64,000 bases of DNA from Salegentibacter sp. Hel_I_6 (lineage in GTDB: Bacteria > Bacteroidota > Bacteroidia > Flavobacteriales > Flavobacteriaceae): NCBI RefSeq assembly GCF_000745315.1, contig NZ_JQNQ01000001.1, forward strand, positions 1,860,001 through 1,924,000. Reading direction: 5' to 3'. A program made the position numbers and the translations under genes. The notes under the pieces were generated by a model. That model was not told the origin of the DNA. It searched no databases and worked only from the letters and a program-made list of their open reading frames with translations. Positions 53,397 to 63,146 of the stretch are shown piece after piece; the stretch's first letter is position 1, and each line of letters begins with the position of its first letter.

Positions 53397-56300
53397 CACA
53401 AATGATCGAAATCACGGTGCAAAAGGCTGCCATAGAGTGCCTTCAGGAGTTGGGGTACACTTATAAAGAAGGGAATTCCCTGCAGCGGGATCTCAAGAAG
53501 GTGGTGCTGGAGGAGGATCTTCGGGAATTTTTGGTGAGCTCCTATCCCGGTGTTCCGGCAACCACCATTAATGAAGCACTTTCAGCTTTCACCCAGCACC
53601 AGGGAATGGATCTCGATCACCGCAACCGCGATTTTCACCGTAAACTTACACAGGGGATTTCTGTTTCCTGGAAAGATAAAACAGGCAAAGAACTGGCTAA
53701 ACATATTTACCCTATCAATTACCTCGAACCGGAGCAAAACCAGTTTATCTGTTCCGATGAAGTAAAAGTAATCGGCAAAAACAGTCGGCGTGCAGATTTA
53801 GTGATCTTTATCAACGGCCTTCCGCTCATCGTTTTTGAATTTAAAAATATGTTCGATGCCGAAATTGGCGTAGATAACGCACACCGGCAAATTGGACATT
53901 ACCTGCAGGATATTCCGCAGCTGTTTGATTACAATGCCATCACGGTAGTTTCAGATGGGCTTGAAACCCTGCACGGGATGTACAACTCTTCCCTGAAGTG
54001 GTTTGCTCCGTGGAAAAGTCTGCACGGGGATGACCTTCAGCAGAAACAGGAACTTCAGCTGGAGACCTTGCTGAAGGGATTATTTCCGAAGAAAACCTTA
54101 TTAAACTACCTGCAAAACTTCATTTTCCACGAAGACCACAACGGGAAAATAATCAAGAAAGGCGCAAAATACCACCAGTACTGGGGCATCAAAAAAGCGG
54201 TGGACAGCGCGGTGGAAAATATAAAACCCACGGGTGACGGCCGGCTGGGAGTGATATGGCACACGCAGGGATCGGGCAAAAGCATTTCGATGGCCATCCT
54301 TACCGGGATCCTGAGGCAAATGCCCGAAATGAAAAATCCCACCATCCTCATCCAGGTTGACCGCAATGACCTGGACCAGCAACTCTATGAGAATTTTGTG
54401 CTGTGCAAAGACCTGGTGGGCCACGTACAACACGCCGATACCACAGATGAGCTGCGCGCCCTGCTGAGCACCGATGGCGGTGGGGTGATCTTTACCACCA
54501 TTGAGAAATTTCGGTTAAAAGAACTGGCTTCGGGAAAAGAGCTCTCCCACCCTGTACTTTCTGAACGGTACAACCTTATCGTGATGGCAGATGAAGCCCA
54601 CCGCACCCAGTACGGGTTCCATAGCGGCGGCTTTGCGCAGAACATAAGACGCGCCCTGCCCAATGCCTCCTTTATTGGCTTCACCGGAACTCCCGTAGAT
54701 GGCAAAGATGCCGATACCCAACAGGTATTTGGCCCCACCATTCACACCTACGATATCAAACAGGCCGTGGAAGACGGTGCCACGGTGCCCATTTATTACG
54801 AGCCAAAAATGGTTCCGCTCAACATCAAAGCCAAATATGACAAGGAACTGGATGAAATGGAAGAAGATGAGGACGAGGAGAACAATGCCGTTTGGGCCGC
54901 GATAGAAGATGCCGCCGGGGCTGCTGACCGCGTGGAGAGGGTTGCCAAAGACATCCTCACCCATTTTAAGGCCAGGACCGAAAGCCTGGAAGGCAAAGCG
55001 ATGATCGTGTGTATGAGCCGCAAGAACTGCGTAAAAATGTACAATGCGCTTAGCGCACTTAAAGGATGCCCTGAAATAGCCGTGATAATGACCGGAAACA
55101 TCAGCAAAGATCCTACAGACTGGAATCCTCACATACGGACCAAAGATGCGATGGAAGCCGTAAAAAAGCGTTTCCGCACGCCTGAGGATCCACTGCAAAT
55201 TGTAATTGTCCGGGATATGTGGTTAACAGGATTTGATGCACCCTGTGCCCATACAATGTATGTAGATAAGATCATGAAAGGCCATAACCTGATGCAGGCT
55301 ATTGCAAGGGTGAACCGGGTTTTTGAAGATAAACCTAATGGTTTGGTAGTAGATTTCATCGGAATTTCCGGATTTCTGGCTGAAGCCACAAAGAAATATA
55401 CCGCTGGCGGCGGGGAAGGAAAACCAACCCTGGATCTTGAAGCCGCGGTGAAAATCTGTCTGGAGCAGTTTGAGAAAGTGAAGGATTTGATTGGTGATTT
55501 TGATGCGGAAACCGTCAATGCAATGTCATCTATGGACCGAATGAAATGGTCCAACAGCAAAGTGAACAGCCTTTTAAAATCTGATGGCATCACCGATGCT
55601 TTTTTGCTCGAAGAGCGAAAGTTGGCAGAGCTGGTGGCAATGACCAGTTCAGATTCGCGTATCTGGGAGATACAGGAAGAGCTGGCTATCATTCAGAAGA
55701 TCAGGAAGCTAATCAGGAAAATCAAGTTCCCTCCCGGTCCGCGCAGGGAAAAGAACGAAAAGATAAAAGACCTGATAAGCAAATCCCTGGAATCGCAGGA
55801 AATTGTAGACCTGGCAAAAATGTACAACCTGGATAAGATCGATATTTCCATAGTAGACGATAGATTCCAGGCCATTGTAAAGGAAAAAGGCGACGAGAAC
55901 ATCAAAGTGGAATTACTGCGCAGGATCATTAACGACGAGATTCGGGTGCGAATGCCAAAGAACATCCGCCGGATGCGAAAGCTAAAGGATGAACTGGAAA
56001 AGGTTCTTGGCAATTATCACAAGAACAGCCTGGATTCCATAGCTGCAATAAAGCACTTACTCGATCTCGCAAATGAATTTCAACAGGATGACATCCGTAC
56101 TAAACAACTTGGTTTAACAGAGGACGAACTCGCTTTCTATGACCTGTTATCGGCTAATGAAAAGCTCCTCAACCAAACCGGCCCCATCCAGGACCTGGTG
56201 CATACAGTGGTAGCCTCCGTCAAGAAAAACCTCCAGCTCGACTGGACCAAAAAAGAAGACGCTCGGGCTGCTATTCGCCTGGCTGTGAAAAAGGAATTAC

Positions 56301-56401
56301 GCGGCAAAGTGCCGTTTTCTGAATTGGATAATTTGCTTAAGGAGGTGATTGAACAGGCCGAGGGTCAGTATGGGGATTGGCCGTTGGAGGCGCAGGGGTA
56401 A
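53393..56401 (+). CDS. hsdR: Type I restriction endonuclease subunit HsdR
   Basis: 1002 residues. N-terminal PD-(D/E)xK nuclease: RADLVIFINGLPLIVFEFKN. SF2 translocase: Walker A TQGSGKS (291-297), DEAH box (400-403), FTGTP, and C-terminal motor motif ...VRDMWLTGFDAPCAHTMYVDK...QAIARVNRV. A helical C-terminal domain binds the methyltransferase. Pumps DNA and cuts far from the unmethylated site. Overlaps hsdS by four bases; GC composition like hsdM, unlike the inserts, so hsdM/S/R form the core operon. Confidence 0.95.
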   Translation: MTQMIEITVQKAAIECLQELGYTYKEGNSLQRDLKKVVLEEDLREFLVSSYPGVPATTINEALSAFTQHQGMDLDHRNRDFHRKLTQGISVSWKDKTGKELAKHIYPINYLEPEQNQFICSDEVKVIGKNSRRADLVIFINGLPLIVFEFKNMFDAEIGVDNAHRQIGHYLQDIPQLFDYNAITVVSDGLETLHGMYNSSLKWFAPWKSLHGDDLQQKQELQLETLLKGLFPKKTLLNYLQNFIFHEDHNGKIIKKGAKYHQYWGIKKAVDSAVENIKPTGDGRLGVIWHTQGSGKSISMAILTGILRQMPEMKNPTILIQVDRNDLDQQLYENFVLCKDLVGHVQHADTTDELRALLSTDGGGVIFTTIEKFRLKELASGKELSHPVLSERYNLIVMADEAHRTQYGFHSGGFAQNIRRALPNASFIGFTGTPVDGKDADTQQVFGPTIHTYDIKQAVEDGATVPIYYEPKMVPLNIKAKYDKELDEMEEDEDEENNAVWAAIEDAAGAADRVERVAKDILTHFKARTESLEGKAMIVCMSRKNCVKMYNALSALKGCPEIAVIMTGNISKDPTDWNPHIRTKDAMEAVKKRFRTPEDPLQIVIVRDMWLTGFDAPCAHTMYVDKIMKGHNLMQAIARVNRVFEDKPNGLVVDFIGISGFLAEATKKYTAGGGEGKPTLDLEAAVKICLEQFEKVKDLIGDFDAETVNAMSSMDRMKWSNSKVNSLLKSDGITDAFLLEERKLAELVAMTSSDSRIWEIQEELAIIQKIRKLIRKIKFPPGPRREKNEKIKDLISKSLESQEIVDLAKMYNLDKIDISIVDDRFQAIVKEKGDENIKVELLRRIINDEIRVRMPKNIRRMRKLKDELEKVLGNYHKNSLDSIAAIKHLLDLANEFQQDDIRTKQLGLTEDELAFYDLLSANEKLLNQTGPIQDLVHTVVASVKKNLQLDWTKKEDARAAIRLAVKKELRGKVPFSELDNLLKEVIEQAEGQYGDWPLEAQG

Positions 56402-56445
56402 CCTAGAGAAGGTTGAAATGAAGTACAATTTTTGAAAAGTAAAAA

Positions 56446-57444
56446 ATGGAAAATAAATTATGGATGGTTAGGTCTGGCGAAAGCGGATATCTCTTTGAGA
56501 AGTTTATGGAACAAAATATTGTCGCCATAGGATGGAATGAAATTGGTGATATCTCCAAAAAACTAAATCTAGAAGATTTAAAGCATAAAATTCAAACCGG
56601 TTATCCTAATTATAAAGTAAGCCAGGTCAATAATTTTGCCGGTCAAATTTTTAGGTTTAAGAATGAGTTTCAAAAAGGAGATAATGTGATCACTTATAAT
56701 CCTGAAACCCGACAGTACACTTTAGGCAAAATAACTTCAGATTATAAATATTCTGCTGACAAAGAATTTAACCATTACCGGGAGGTAGCCTGGGAAAAAA
56801 CTATCCCAAGGGATAATTTAAGTACTAAGACTAAAAATACTCTAGGTTCCGTTTTAACTATTTTTAAAATAACCGGAAATGCCTGGGAAGAAATCTTAGG
56901 TAAAACCAGGGTTGCAACTTCTAGTGCAAGTATAGAAGATGATGCAGAGGAGGAAGTTGAAGAAACTCTGGATTTACTAAAAGAGAATTTTGAAGCTAAA
57001 TCCCACGAGTTTATAAAAGACAAAGTGCAGGCTTTGGACTGGGAAGAAATGGAGGAGTTAATAGCCGGTATTTTAAGAGGAATGGGATATAAAACAATCT
57101 TGACTCCTAAAGGACCGGATAGAGGAGTAGATATTATGGCATCACCAGACGGACTAGGGTTGGAAAATCCCAGAATAAAAGTAGAAGTAAAACATCGGCA
57201 AAATTCCATGGGAGCTTCTGAAATCAGGAATTTCATAGGAGGGCTTAGACCAAATGATAAGGGACTTTATGTTTCAACCGGAGGCTTTTCAAAAGATGCT
57301 AAATACGAAGCAGAACGATCTAATAACCCGTTAACACTAATTGATCTTGATTTGTTGGTGCATCTTATTGTGCAACATTATGATCAGTTTGACCCTGGAA
57401 CCAGATCGCTTATACCATTAAAACGAATTTACTGGCCGGTTTAA
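56446..57444 (+). CDS. Mrr-like restriction endonuclease
   Basis: 332 residues. The N-terminal ~150 residues (LWMVRSGESGYLFEKFMEQNIVAIGWNEIGD) form the winged N-domain often fused to such nucleases; an acidic linker (ASIEDDAEEEVEET) follows; the C-terminal Mrr-type PD-(D/E)xK domain has LIAGILRGMGYKTILTPKGPDRGVDIMASPDGLG with IKVEVKHRQ (Asp...Glu-x-Lys) and FIGGLRPNDKGLYVSTGGFS. Mrr enzymes cut modified DNA, so it may complement the type I system 44 bp upstream. Confidence 0.88.
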   Translation: MENKLWMVRSGESGYLFEKFMEQNIVAIGWNEIGDISKKLNLEDLKHKIQTGYPNYKVSQVNNFAGQIFRFKNEFQKGDNVITYNPETRQYTLGKITSDYKYSADKEFNHYREVAWEKTIPRDNLSTKTKNTLGSVLTIFKITGNAWEEILGKTRVATSSASIEDDAEEEVEETLDLLKENFEAKSHEFIKDKVQALDWEEMEELIAGILRGMGYKTILTPKGPDRGVDIMASPDGLGLENPRIKVEVKHRQNSMGASEIRNFIGGLRPNDKGLYVSTGGFSKDAKYEAERSNNPLTLIDLDLLVHLIVQHYDQFDPGTRSLIPLKRIYWPV

Positions 57445-57501
57445 ATTTTTTAGAAATGGATAATTTAATTAAAAAAGCCAAGCGGCAATAAATTTAATCA
57501 T

Positions 57502-58911
57502 ATGAGAAATCAGCTAACCTCTTTATTGTTTTTCCTCACTGTTGTTTCTTGCGGCACATCTAAAAATTGGGAAAGTGAACAGGGTAAAAATTCGTTTTCC
57601 GCATCCTTTGAGGATTTCAACAGTAGTGAAAAAATTGAAATCGAAGAGGATTCCAATAAGGTCGTTTACCTGAGTTATTTAACCGAACATAAGGAAGGGG
57701 ATTTTACATTTAAAATCAACAGAGATGATTTTAAATATGAGAATAGCAAAATTGTTCATCTTAAAACAGATTTGAAGAAACCTTTGCAAATGCGGATAAA
57801 AGGATCTTCAGCAAAAGGAAATTTTAAAATAGAATATCCCACCTATAAAAAGAAAGAAATTAAGGTACTTTACAATGCCAATTTTGAATTATTAAGCCTT
57901 GCCTATTTCCTATCCAATATGTACGAGGACTTAAATGACAACAATAATTCTTTCGTTTATGATGGCAAAGAGGTAAGCGTTAAAGACTTATTTGCTTTAA
58001 ATCTAAAAATTGGAAACCGATTCGAAAATCATTTAGATTCTGAAAATTTAAAAATTTTAAATGAGTTTTTTCAAAAGCATTGGTATCTAGAGTATACAAA
58101 CTTTGTTTTGCTTTTAACTGAGTTTCCAAATACAGAAATCCCAGAAAAGTCATCTTCTCAAGAGTTATTTACTTCAGATCAGGAAAAAGAAAGATTTATT
58201 TTAGCTCTAAATAACTTTCATAAAGAAATAAAATTTGAAGAGTATTTAGAAGAATATGAGGCATACTACAGTAAAATGATTGAAGAGGTAGAGAACAATT
58301 TACCTAATGAAGGTTTTATAACCGAAATGGAACATTTGTATGATAAAGAAGCAAATGCTTACTTTTTAAATGCCAGTTTAACTATGCCCTTTAGTCAGGG
58401 TTATGCCCTATCTCGAGATAGAAATATTGGATATGTTTTTGGTTCATTAAGCTTACCCACAGAATTAGAAGATATTGATAAATTATCGCTTGGTTATGCA
58501 AATTCAAAGCAGTTAAGAAATCTTTCTGTTCATGAGTTTGGTCATTCATTTGTAAATCCGGTTATCGATAATATCCAGGATTCTATAATTAGTAAAAAAG
58601 ACTTCCTTTTTGAGCCTATAAAAAGGGAAATGTCTGATCAGGCATACTCAAGTTGGAAGATCGCTTTGTACGAACATTTTGTAAGGGCAGGCGAGATTTT
58701 TATCGCCAGACAACTAGGAGATCAAGATACTGCAAACAAACTTTCAAAAGATTATATCGAAAACAGGCATTTTATATACTTAGACCCAATAGTTGCTAGC
58801 TTGGAAAACTGGTATACCAATGAATATTTCGATAAAACATACCAGGAATTCGTAAAAGAAACCATTGAAAGATTAACGATTGAAGCATCAATCGTAGATA
58901 ATAATGATTAA
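57502..58911 (+). CDS. DUF4932 metallopeptidase-like lipoprotein
   Basis: 469 residues with a lipoprotein signal (LLFFLTVVSCGTSK). The middle/late part has a zinc-peptidase motif HEFGHSFVNP (around residue 346) and a downstream acidic helix (LYEHFVRAGEIFIARQLGD) that could supply the third ligand, matching the DUF4932 family. Preceded by FLNASLTMPFSQGYALSRDRNIGYVFGSL. Likely a periplasmic or surface protease; substrate unknown. It does not look like a defence gene and may mark the right edge of the restriction locus. Confidence 0.75.
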   Translation: MRNQLTSLLFFLTVVSCGTSKNWESEQGKNSFSASFEDFNSSEKIEIEEDSNKVVYLSYLTEHKEGDFTFKINRDDFKYENSKIVHLKTDLKKPLQMRIKGSSAKGNFKIEYPTYKKKEIKVLYNANFELLSLAYFLSNMYEDLNDNNNSFVYDGKEVSVKDLFALNLKIGNRFENHLDSENLKILNEFFQKHWYLEYTNFVLLLTEFPNTEIPEKSSSQELFTSDQEKERFILALNNFHKEIKFEEYLEEYEAYYSKMIEEVENNLPNEGFITEMEHLYDKEANAYFLNASLTMPFSQGYALSRDRNIGYVFGSLSLPTELEDIDKLSLGYANSKQLRNLSVHEFGHSFVNPVIDNIQDSIISKKDFLFEPIKREMSDQAYSSWKIALYEHFVRAGEIFIARQLGDQDTANKLSKDYIENRHFIYLDPIVASLENWYTNEYFDKTYQEFVKETIERLTIEASIVDNND

Positions 58912-59102
58912 TAGGATATAGAAGATTTCTCCTTTTATTTTTCTTGTGGATTCAACCTAAAGGAATAGAAAGATCAACCTACCGTTACGTTTGAAAAGTA
59001 GATGTCTTTTTTGAAAAGTGGCTCGGATTCTGTTTACGAATTTAAGTATGCAGAAAAAGTTAGGTAAACTAAAATGCTATTTATTCTTTCCTAATCAGTA
59101 TA

Positions 59103-59155
59103 TGTTCATTATATTTGAGTGTTCATTGTCACTGAACAACAAACAAAAATGAACA
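59103..59155 (+). promoter_or_regulatory. Promoter/operator of the AbiE module
   Basis: TGTTCATT at 59103-59110, TGTTCATT at 59120-59127 and the inverse AATGAACA at 59148-59155 surround TATATTTG (59110-59117), a perfect Bacteroidota -7 element (TAnnTTTG). Repeats over the promoter fit autorepression by AbiEi. A 7-codon frame (ATG 59149, MNTKSNV) ends across the AbiEi start. Confidence 0.6.
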
Positions 59156-59164
59156 CGAAGAGCA

Positions 59165-60166
59165 ATGTATAAGAATAATGACTTTATTTACGAGGCTGCT
59201 TCTAAGCTTGACGAACTTAGCAAAGTTTTTATCCAGGTAGATTCCAATCGGCCTAACGAAGTACTTTTGACTGTGCATAATACAAAGTTCGTCGTAGAGC
59301 ATAGATCTGCTGTTAGAACCTCTAATCAAGGCCTTATCCTATCTCAGCTAGAGGATCTGAAAAACAATAATAGCAAACCCATTATTTTAATTGCTGAATA
59401 TATTTCAAAACAAGCCACCCAGGAACTTAAAAAACGAGGCATAAACTATATTGATGTTGCAGGTAATGCATTTATTAAACATCAAGACCTGGCCATTTTC
59501 GTAGAAGGGCAGAAAAACACCAAAAAAAATAAAATGAATCAATCCCGGGCTTTTCAGGAAGCAGGGTTAAAAATTATTTTTCATTTATTAAATAAACCGG
59601 AAAACCTTCAGGACTCTTACAGAAGAATAGCGGAGCAGGCCGATGTGTCTGTAGGTTCAGTAAGTAACGTAATGGCTGAACTTGAAGAACTAAATTACAT
59701 CCTAAAAACAAGTAACAAACGGATTCTTAAAAATAAAACTGAACTGCTAGAGCGATGGGTGGTGGATTTTAATGCTAATCTAAAGCCTAGAATTCTAAGA
59801 AAACGGATGCGATTTATAGACAAAGAACGATTAAAAAACTGGCGTAGTCTCGAACTATATTCTGAAAATGGGTCCATTCTTTGGGGAGGAGAGCCAGGAG
59901 GGGCACTTCTTACAGATAATTTAAGGCCTGAACAATTTATCGTATTTACAGATTTGGAACTTTCTAAAGTTGCAAAAAAACTTGGCTTAGTCCCAAACGA
60001 GACCGGAACTGTTGAAGTTTTACAAAAATTTTGGAAAGGTAATGATACCACCAGCAAAACAGCTCCCGCACTTTTAGTGTATGCCGATTTAATAAACAGT
60101 GGTTATGGAAGAAATATCGAGATCGCAAAAAAGATACTAGCGAATGAGCTACAACATATCCAGTGA
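59165..60166 (+). CDS. Type IV antitoxin, AbiEi family
   Basis: 333 residues. Region ~60-110 (ILIAEYISKQATQELKKRGINYIDVAGNAFIKHQDLAIFVEGQ) is a restriction-endonuclease-like regulatory fold typical of the larger AbiEi proteins; a winged helix follows at ~135-200 (AFQEAGLKIIFHLLNKPENLQDSYRRIAEQADVSVGSVSNVMAELEELNYI). The C-terminus carries ENGSILWGGEPGGALLTDNLRP. The antitoxin blocks the AbiEii nucleotidyltransferase and represses the promoter. It overlaps the toxin gene by 23 bases. Confidence 0.85.
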   Translation: MYKNNDFIYEAASKLDELSKVFIQVDSNRPNEVLLTVHNTKFVVEHRSAVRTSNQGLILSQLEDLKNNNSKPIILIAEYISKQATQELKKRGINYIDVAGNAFIKHQDLAIFVEGQKNTKKNKMNQSRAFQEAGLKIIFHLLNKPENLQDSYRRIAEQADVSVGSVSNVMAELEELNYILKTSNKRILKNKTELLERWVVDFNANLKPRILRKRMRFIDKERLKNWRSLELYSENGSILWGGEPGGALLTDNLRPEQFIVFTDLELSKVAKKLGLVPNETGTVEVLQKFWKGNDTTSKTAPALLVYADLINSGYGRNIEIAKKILANELQHIQ

Positions 60167-60998
60167 AAAATTTACGCATCCACTGTTAAAACCGATTTTA
60201 TTGGAACTGACCGGATATTTTAAAGAAGCCGGTATTTCCTTTTTTGTGATAGGTGCCACTGCACGTGATATTATTATGGAATTACACAATGCGCAGTCCG
60301 GCCGACTAACCTATGATCTTGATATTGCCATTGCGGTAAACAATTGGGAACAATGGGTAAGTTTAGAAAAAGAACTCGTAAAGCTTAAAAATTTCACCAA
60401 GGATAAAGACCAAAAACAACGCTTTATCTATAAAGGTAAGTTTGAATTAGATATTGTGCCTTTTGGAGAAATAATAAAAAAAGACCACAAAATATTCTGG
60501 CCACCTGATGAGGAGATGGCTATGTCGGTATTAGGTTTTAAAGCCGCAGCTGAAGCTGCTTTACCGGTTCGTATAGATGATGATACCGAAATCAGGATTG
60601 CGACACTTAGTGGAATTTTCATCTTGAAATTGATCGCCTGGAAAGATCGTCACCAGTATAACAATAAGGATGCAGATGACATAGGATTTATTTTAGGAAA
60701 CTATTTATCTATTTATGAACAAAGGGCTGCTACCAATTATTACGATGAAGTATATGGTCAGGAATTTTTTAATAACACAACTGCAGGGTCCGTTCTTTTA
60801 GGAATAGATATCAGAGAATTATTAGAAAAGCATTCAGAAACGCTGGCATCCATCCGGGAAATCTTGCAAGTAGAAATCGATAAAAGAGAAGAAAGTAAAC
60901 TTATAAATCAAGTTTTAGAAACCCATGGGTCATTCTATTATGAAGAGTTGCTGCAAAGCTTTCAAAAGCTCGTTAATGGATTTAGATCTACAAAATAA
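60144..60998 (+). CDS. Type IV toxin, AbiEii-type nucleotidyltransferase
   Basis: 284 residues. Nucleotidyltransferase core: FFVIGATARDIIM (around residue 32) and RLTYDLDIAIAVNNWEQW (metal-binding DxD, around residue 53); FELDIVPFGEI supplies the third acid; ISLWKD-type end is seen as LIAWKDRHQYNNKDADDIGFIL. AbiEii proteins block translation by modifying tRNA or related molecules, causing dormancy on phage infection. Intact here, unlike the remnant at 7840-8279. Starts inside the AbiEi gene (ATG 60144). Confidence 0.88.
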   Translation: MSYNISSEKFTHPLLKPILLELTGYFKEAGISFFVIGATARDIIMELHNAQSGRLTYDLDIAIAVNNWEQWVSLEKELVKLKNFTKDKDQKQRFIYKGKFELDIVPFGEIIKKDHKIFWPPDEEMAMSVLGFKAAAEAALPVRIDDDTEIRIATLSGIFILKLIAWKDRHQYNNKDADDIGFILGNYLSIYEQRAATNYYDEVYGQEFFNNTTAGSVLLGIDIRELLEKHSETLASIREILQVEIDKREESKLINQVLETHGSFYYEELLQSFQKLVNGFRSTK

Positions 60999-61220
60999 CC
61001 CTAATTTCATTACATAAAAAATGAATTGTTACCCCTATTTTGTTACAAACCAGCTGATCTAATTTACCTAAGATCAAATTCAAAATAGTTAATATTCAGT
61101 TAAAGGTGTCTAATTCGGGGGCACTCTAAAATAACCTATTCGAAAGGCTTTGTAAATGCGGAGTAAAAGCGATTTAAAGCACTCCCGCCTCGAGTACTTT
61201 TAATGAATCAAATAACATCA

Positions 61221-61256
61221 AAACCCCGTAAAACGCACTGTTTACGGGGTTTTTTA
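61221..61256 (+). terminator. Rho-independent terminator
   Basis: CCCCGTAAA (61224-61232) and TTTACGGGG (61241-61249) form a nine-bp stem with a loop of eight, followed by TTTTTT. It is also preceded by AAAA, so it would work on both strands. It ends transcription after the AbiE module. The remainder of 60999-61623 shows no convincing gene. Confidence 0.85.
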
Positions 61257-61623
61257 ATTAACATCAAGTCTATTTTCAATTTCAGATTCTACTTTCAAAG
61301 TTTCAGAACTATCCTGGATTGTCCCTTTTTCCAATTTCCAGTAAATAATGGAGTTGCACAGGTTATTCATTGCAGAGTGGCTATGCCGTATAACATTGGT
61401 CAAGGTAGATACTGGTACTGCTTTTTTTCCTAGTTAAATTCTCGTAGAGATAGCTTATTGTTTTATTCTAAAACCTTTATTTTTAGTTGATCACTTTTCT
61501 GGGTAATTAACCTGCTGTAAACATTTTTATATTTAGCACTGTATCTTTTAAAACGTAAACCCATCATCTTCACGCAAAGCCCTAAACTATCAAGTTTAAG
61601 GCTTTCTTTATTTAAAAAACTAA

Positions 61624-62190
61624 TTATCCTGCCTGCCTTTCAAGTGCGAGGTAGTGCGTGGTATTTTGAGTTATTAATGGAATCACACTAATCTCACATT
61701 TATAAAGTGTTTGGTCTTTTTTATAATTTACCAAAACCTCTGTAAAAGGTTCTTCGCGCGACAATTTCTGTCTAATTCGGCTTAAAGCAGCTTGGTCGGT
61801 TTCCTTTCCTTGTAAAAAATGAGGTGTTTTATCTAAAACAAACCTGCTACTATACCCTGTCATTTCACTAAAACCTTCACTTACCCATTGAATTTTAGCT
61901 TGCTTATTGGTTAAAACCAAAGCATCAAAGGTTTTATCTTTAAATATAACATCCAGGTCATTATTCCAGTTAAACTTCTGCGCTATTTTTTTGAAAGCAT
62001 CAATAGCATTGTTTTGTTTAATAGACGACAACTGCCGGGAATAAAAATCATTGTAAATATCCCAGCTACGAAGTGGCATTAGCTTTAAATCTGAAACTGT
62101 TATTTCATCTTCAATTTCCTTGAATTCTTCCATGCTTAGTGAGGATAGATAAATATCGAGACTCTGCATATTCATAAGGTTCTTCTTCAT
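61624..62190 (-). CDS. PAS domain protein
   Basis: 188 residues. The C-terminal ~110 residues form a PAS fold: FDALVLTNKQAKIQWVSEGFSEMTGYSSRFVLDKTPHFLQGKETDQAALSRIRQKLSREEPFTEVLVNYKKDQTLYKCEISVIPL. The LQG..TD segment is shared with LOV-type PAS domains, but the flavin-binding Cys of GxNCRFLQG is replaced (KTPHFLQG), so it is not a typical photoreceptor. No output domain. Stand-alone sensor or partner protein. The 306-bp gap to the next gene holds nothing I recognise. Confidence 0.75.
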   Translation of the reverse strand: MKKNLMNMQSLDIYLSSLSMEEFKEIEDEITVSDLKLMPLRSWDIYNDFYSRQLSSIKQNNAIDAFKKIAQKFNWNNDLDVIFKDKTFDALVLTNKQAKIQWVSEGFSEMTGYSSRFVLDKTPHFLQGKETDQAALSRIRQKLSREEPFTEVLVNYKKDQTLYKCEISVIPLITQNTTHYLALERQAG

Positions 62191-62496
62191 AATTATTCAT
62201 TTTATCATTAACCCAAATCAGATTATGTTCTTTGAGCCAGCTATTAAAGAATTTTCAAAGCTTGCATAACGAGCAAAACTACTCAAAATGTCATTCAACA
62301 TCATTTAAACCAACGTTAATGTTTGAGGTTCCACCTTAAAACTTAGACGTATTATAAAATGAAAATTTGAACATACTGCGAGCATAAGTTAATTTCCAGT
62401 ATAAAGACGCCTGTCTTATACTGAATACAGGGAATCTAAATGCTTTTGCAATTTTGGGAATAAGTTGTACTTTCGGGTTTTTCTAATAATTTAGAT

Positions 62497-63084
62497 ATGT
62501 CTCAATTCTGGCTGTACTTTAGATTAGGTCTGGAACACGTTCTGGACTGGCAGGCTTACGATCATATTTTATTTTTGATTGTTCTGGTAGCCGCTTACAG
62601 TTTTAGCAGCTGGAAAAAAATTCTCTGGCTGGTAACTTTATTTACCATTGGCCATACCCTGGCTCTATTTCTTTCGGTTTATGATATCGTAAAAGTAGAT
62701 CCTGCATGGGTAGAATTGCTCATTCCCGTTACTATAATACTTACCGCGCTCTACAATATTGTTACCGCGAGTAAAAAGGAGCGTAATAAAAACCATAATC
62801 CGTTGTATTTCACTACTGTCTTTTTTGGATTAATCCACGGACTTGGTTTTTCTAGCTATTTTAAAATGGTTGCTGCAAATACCGAAAGTAAATTGCTACC
62901 CCTCCTCGAATTTGCCCTCGGGATAGAAACCGCCCAGGTAATTGCAGTAATCGCCGTAATGATTATTGGTTTTATTGCTCAAAATATCTTCTCGGTATCT
63001 AAAAGAGACTGGGTATTAGTAACTTCGGCAATTGTAATTGGTATTATTTTACCAATTCTTCAGGAAAATTTTCAGGCGATTTAA
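62497..63084 (+). CDS. HupE/UreJ-like membrane protein
   Basis: 195 residues with six hydrophobic helices. GLEHVLDWQAYDHILFLIVLVAAYSFSSWKKILWLVTLFTIGHTLALFLS is the HupE/UreJ_2 signature, with conserved His residues in GxxHxLxGxDHxxF-like and FTIGHT positions; a later FFGLIHGLGFSSYF is also typical. These proteins may carry nickel or other metal ions or CO2-related substrates; no hydrogenase or urease genes are seen nearby. Start ATG 62497. Confidence 0.85.
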   Translation: MSQFWLYFRLGLEHVLDWQAYDHILFLIVLVAAYSFSSWKKILWLVTLFTIGHTLALFLSVYDIVKVDPAWVELLIPVTIILTALYNIVTASKKERNKNHNPLYFTTVFFGLIHGLGFSSYFKMVAANTESKLLPLLEFALGIETAQVIAVIAVMIIGFIAQNIFSVSKRDWVLVTSAIVIGIILPILQENFQAI

Positions 63085-63146
63085 TAAATTAGTCATTTAA
63101 AAATAAGGCAAAATCTTTATGCCTAAAAAGCCGGAATATACCGCTC

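Noticed and set aside
61203..61433. A 76-codon plus-strand frame
   Set aside because: Begins inside or just before the terminator hairpin and has no family features.
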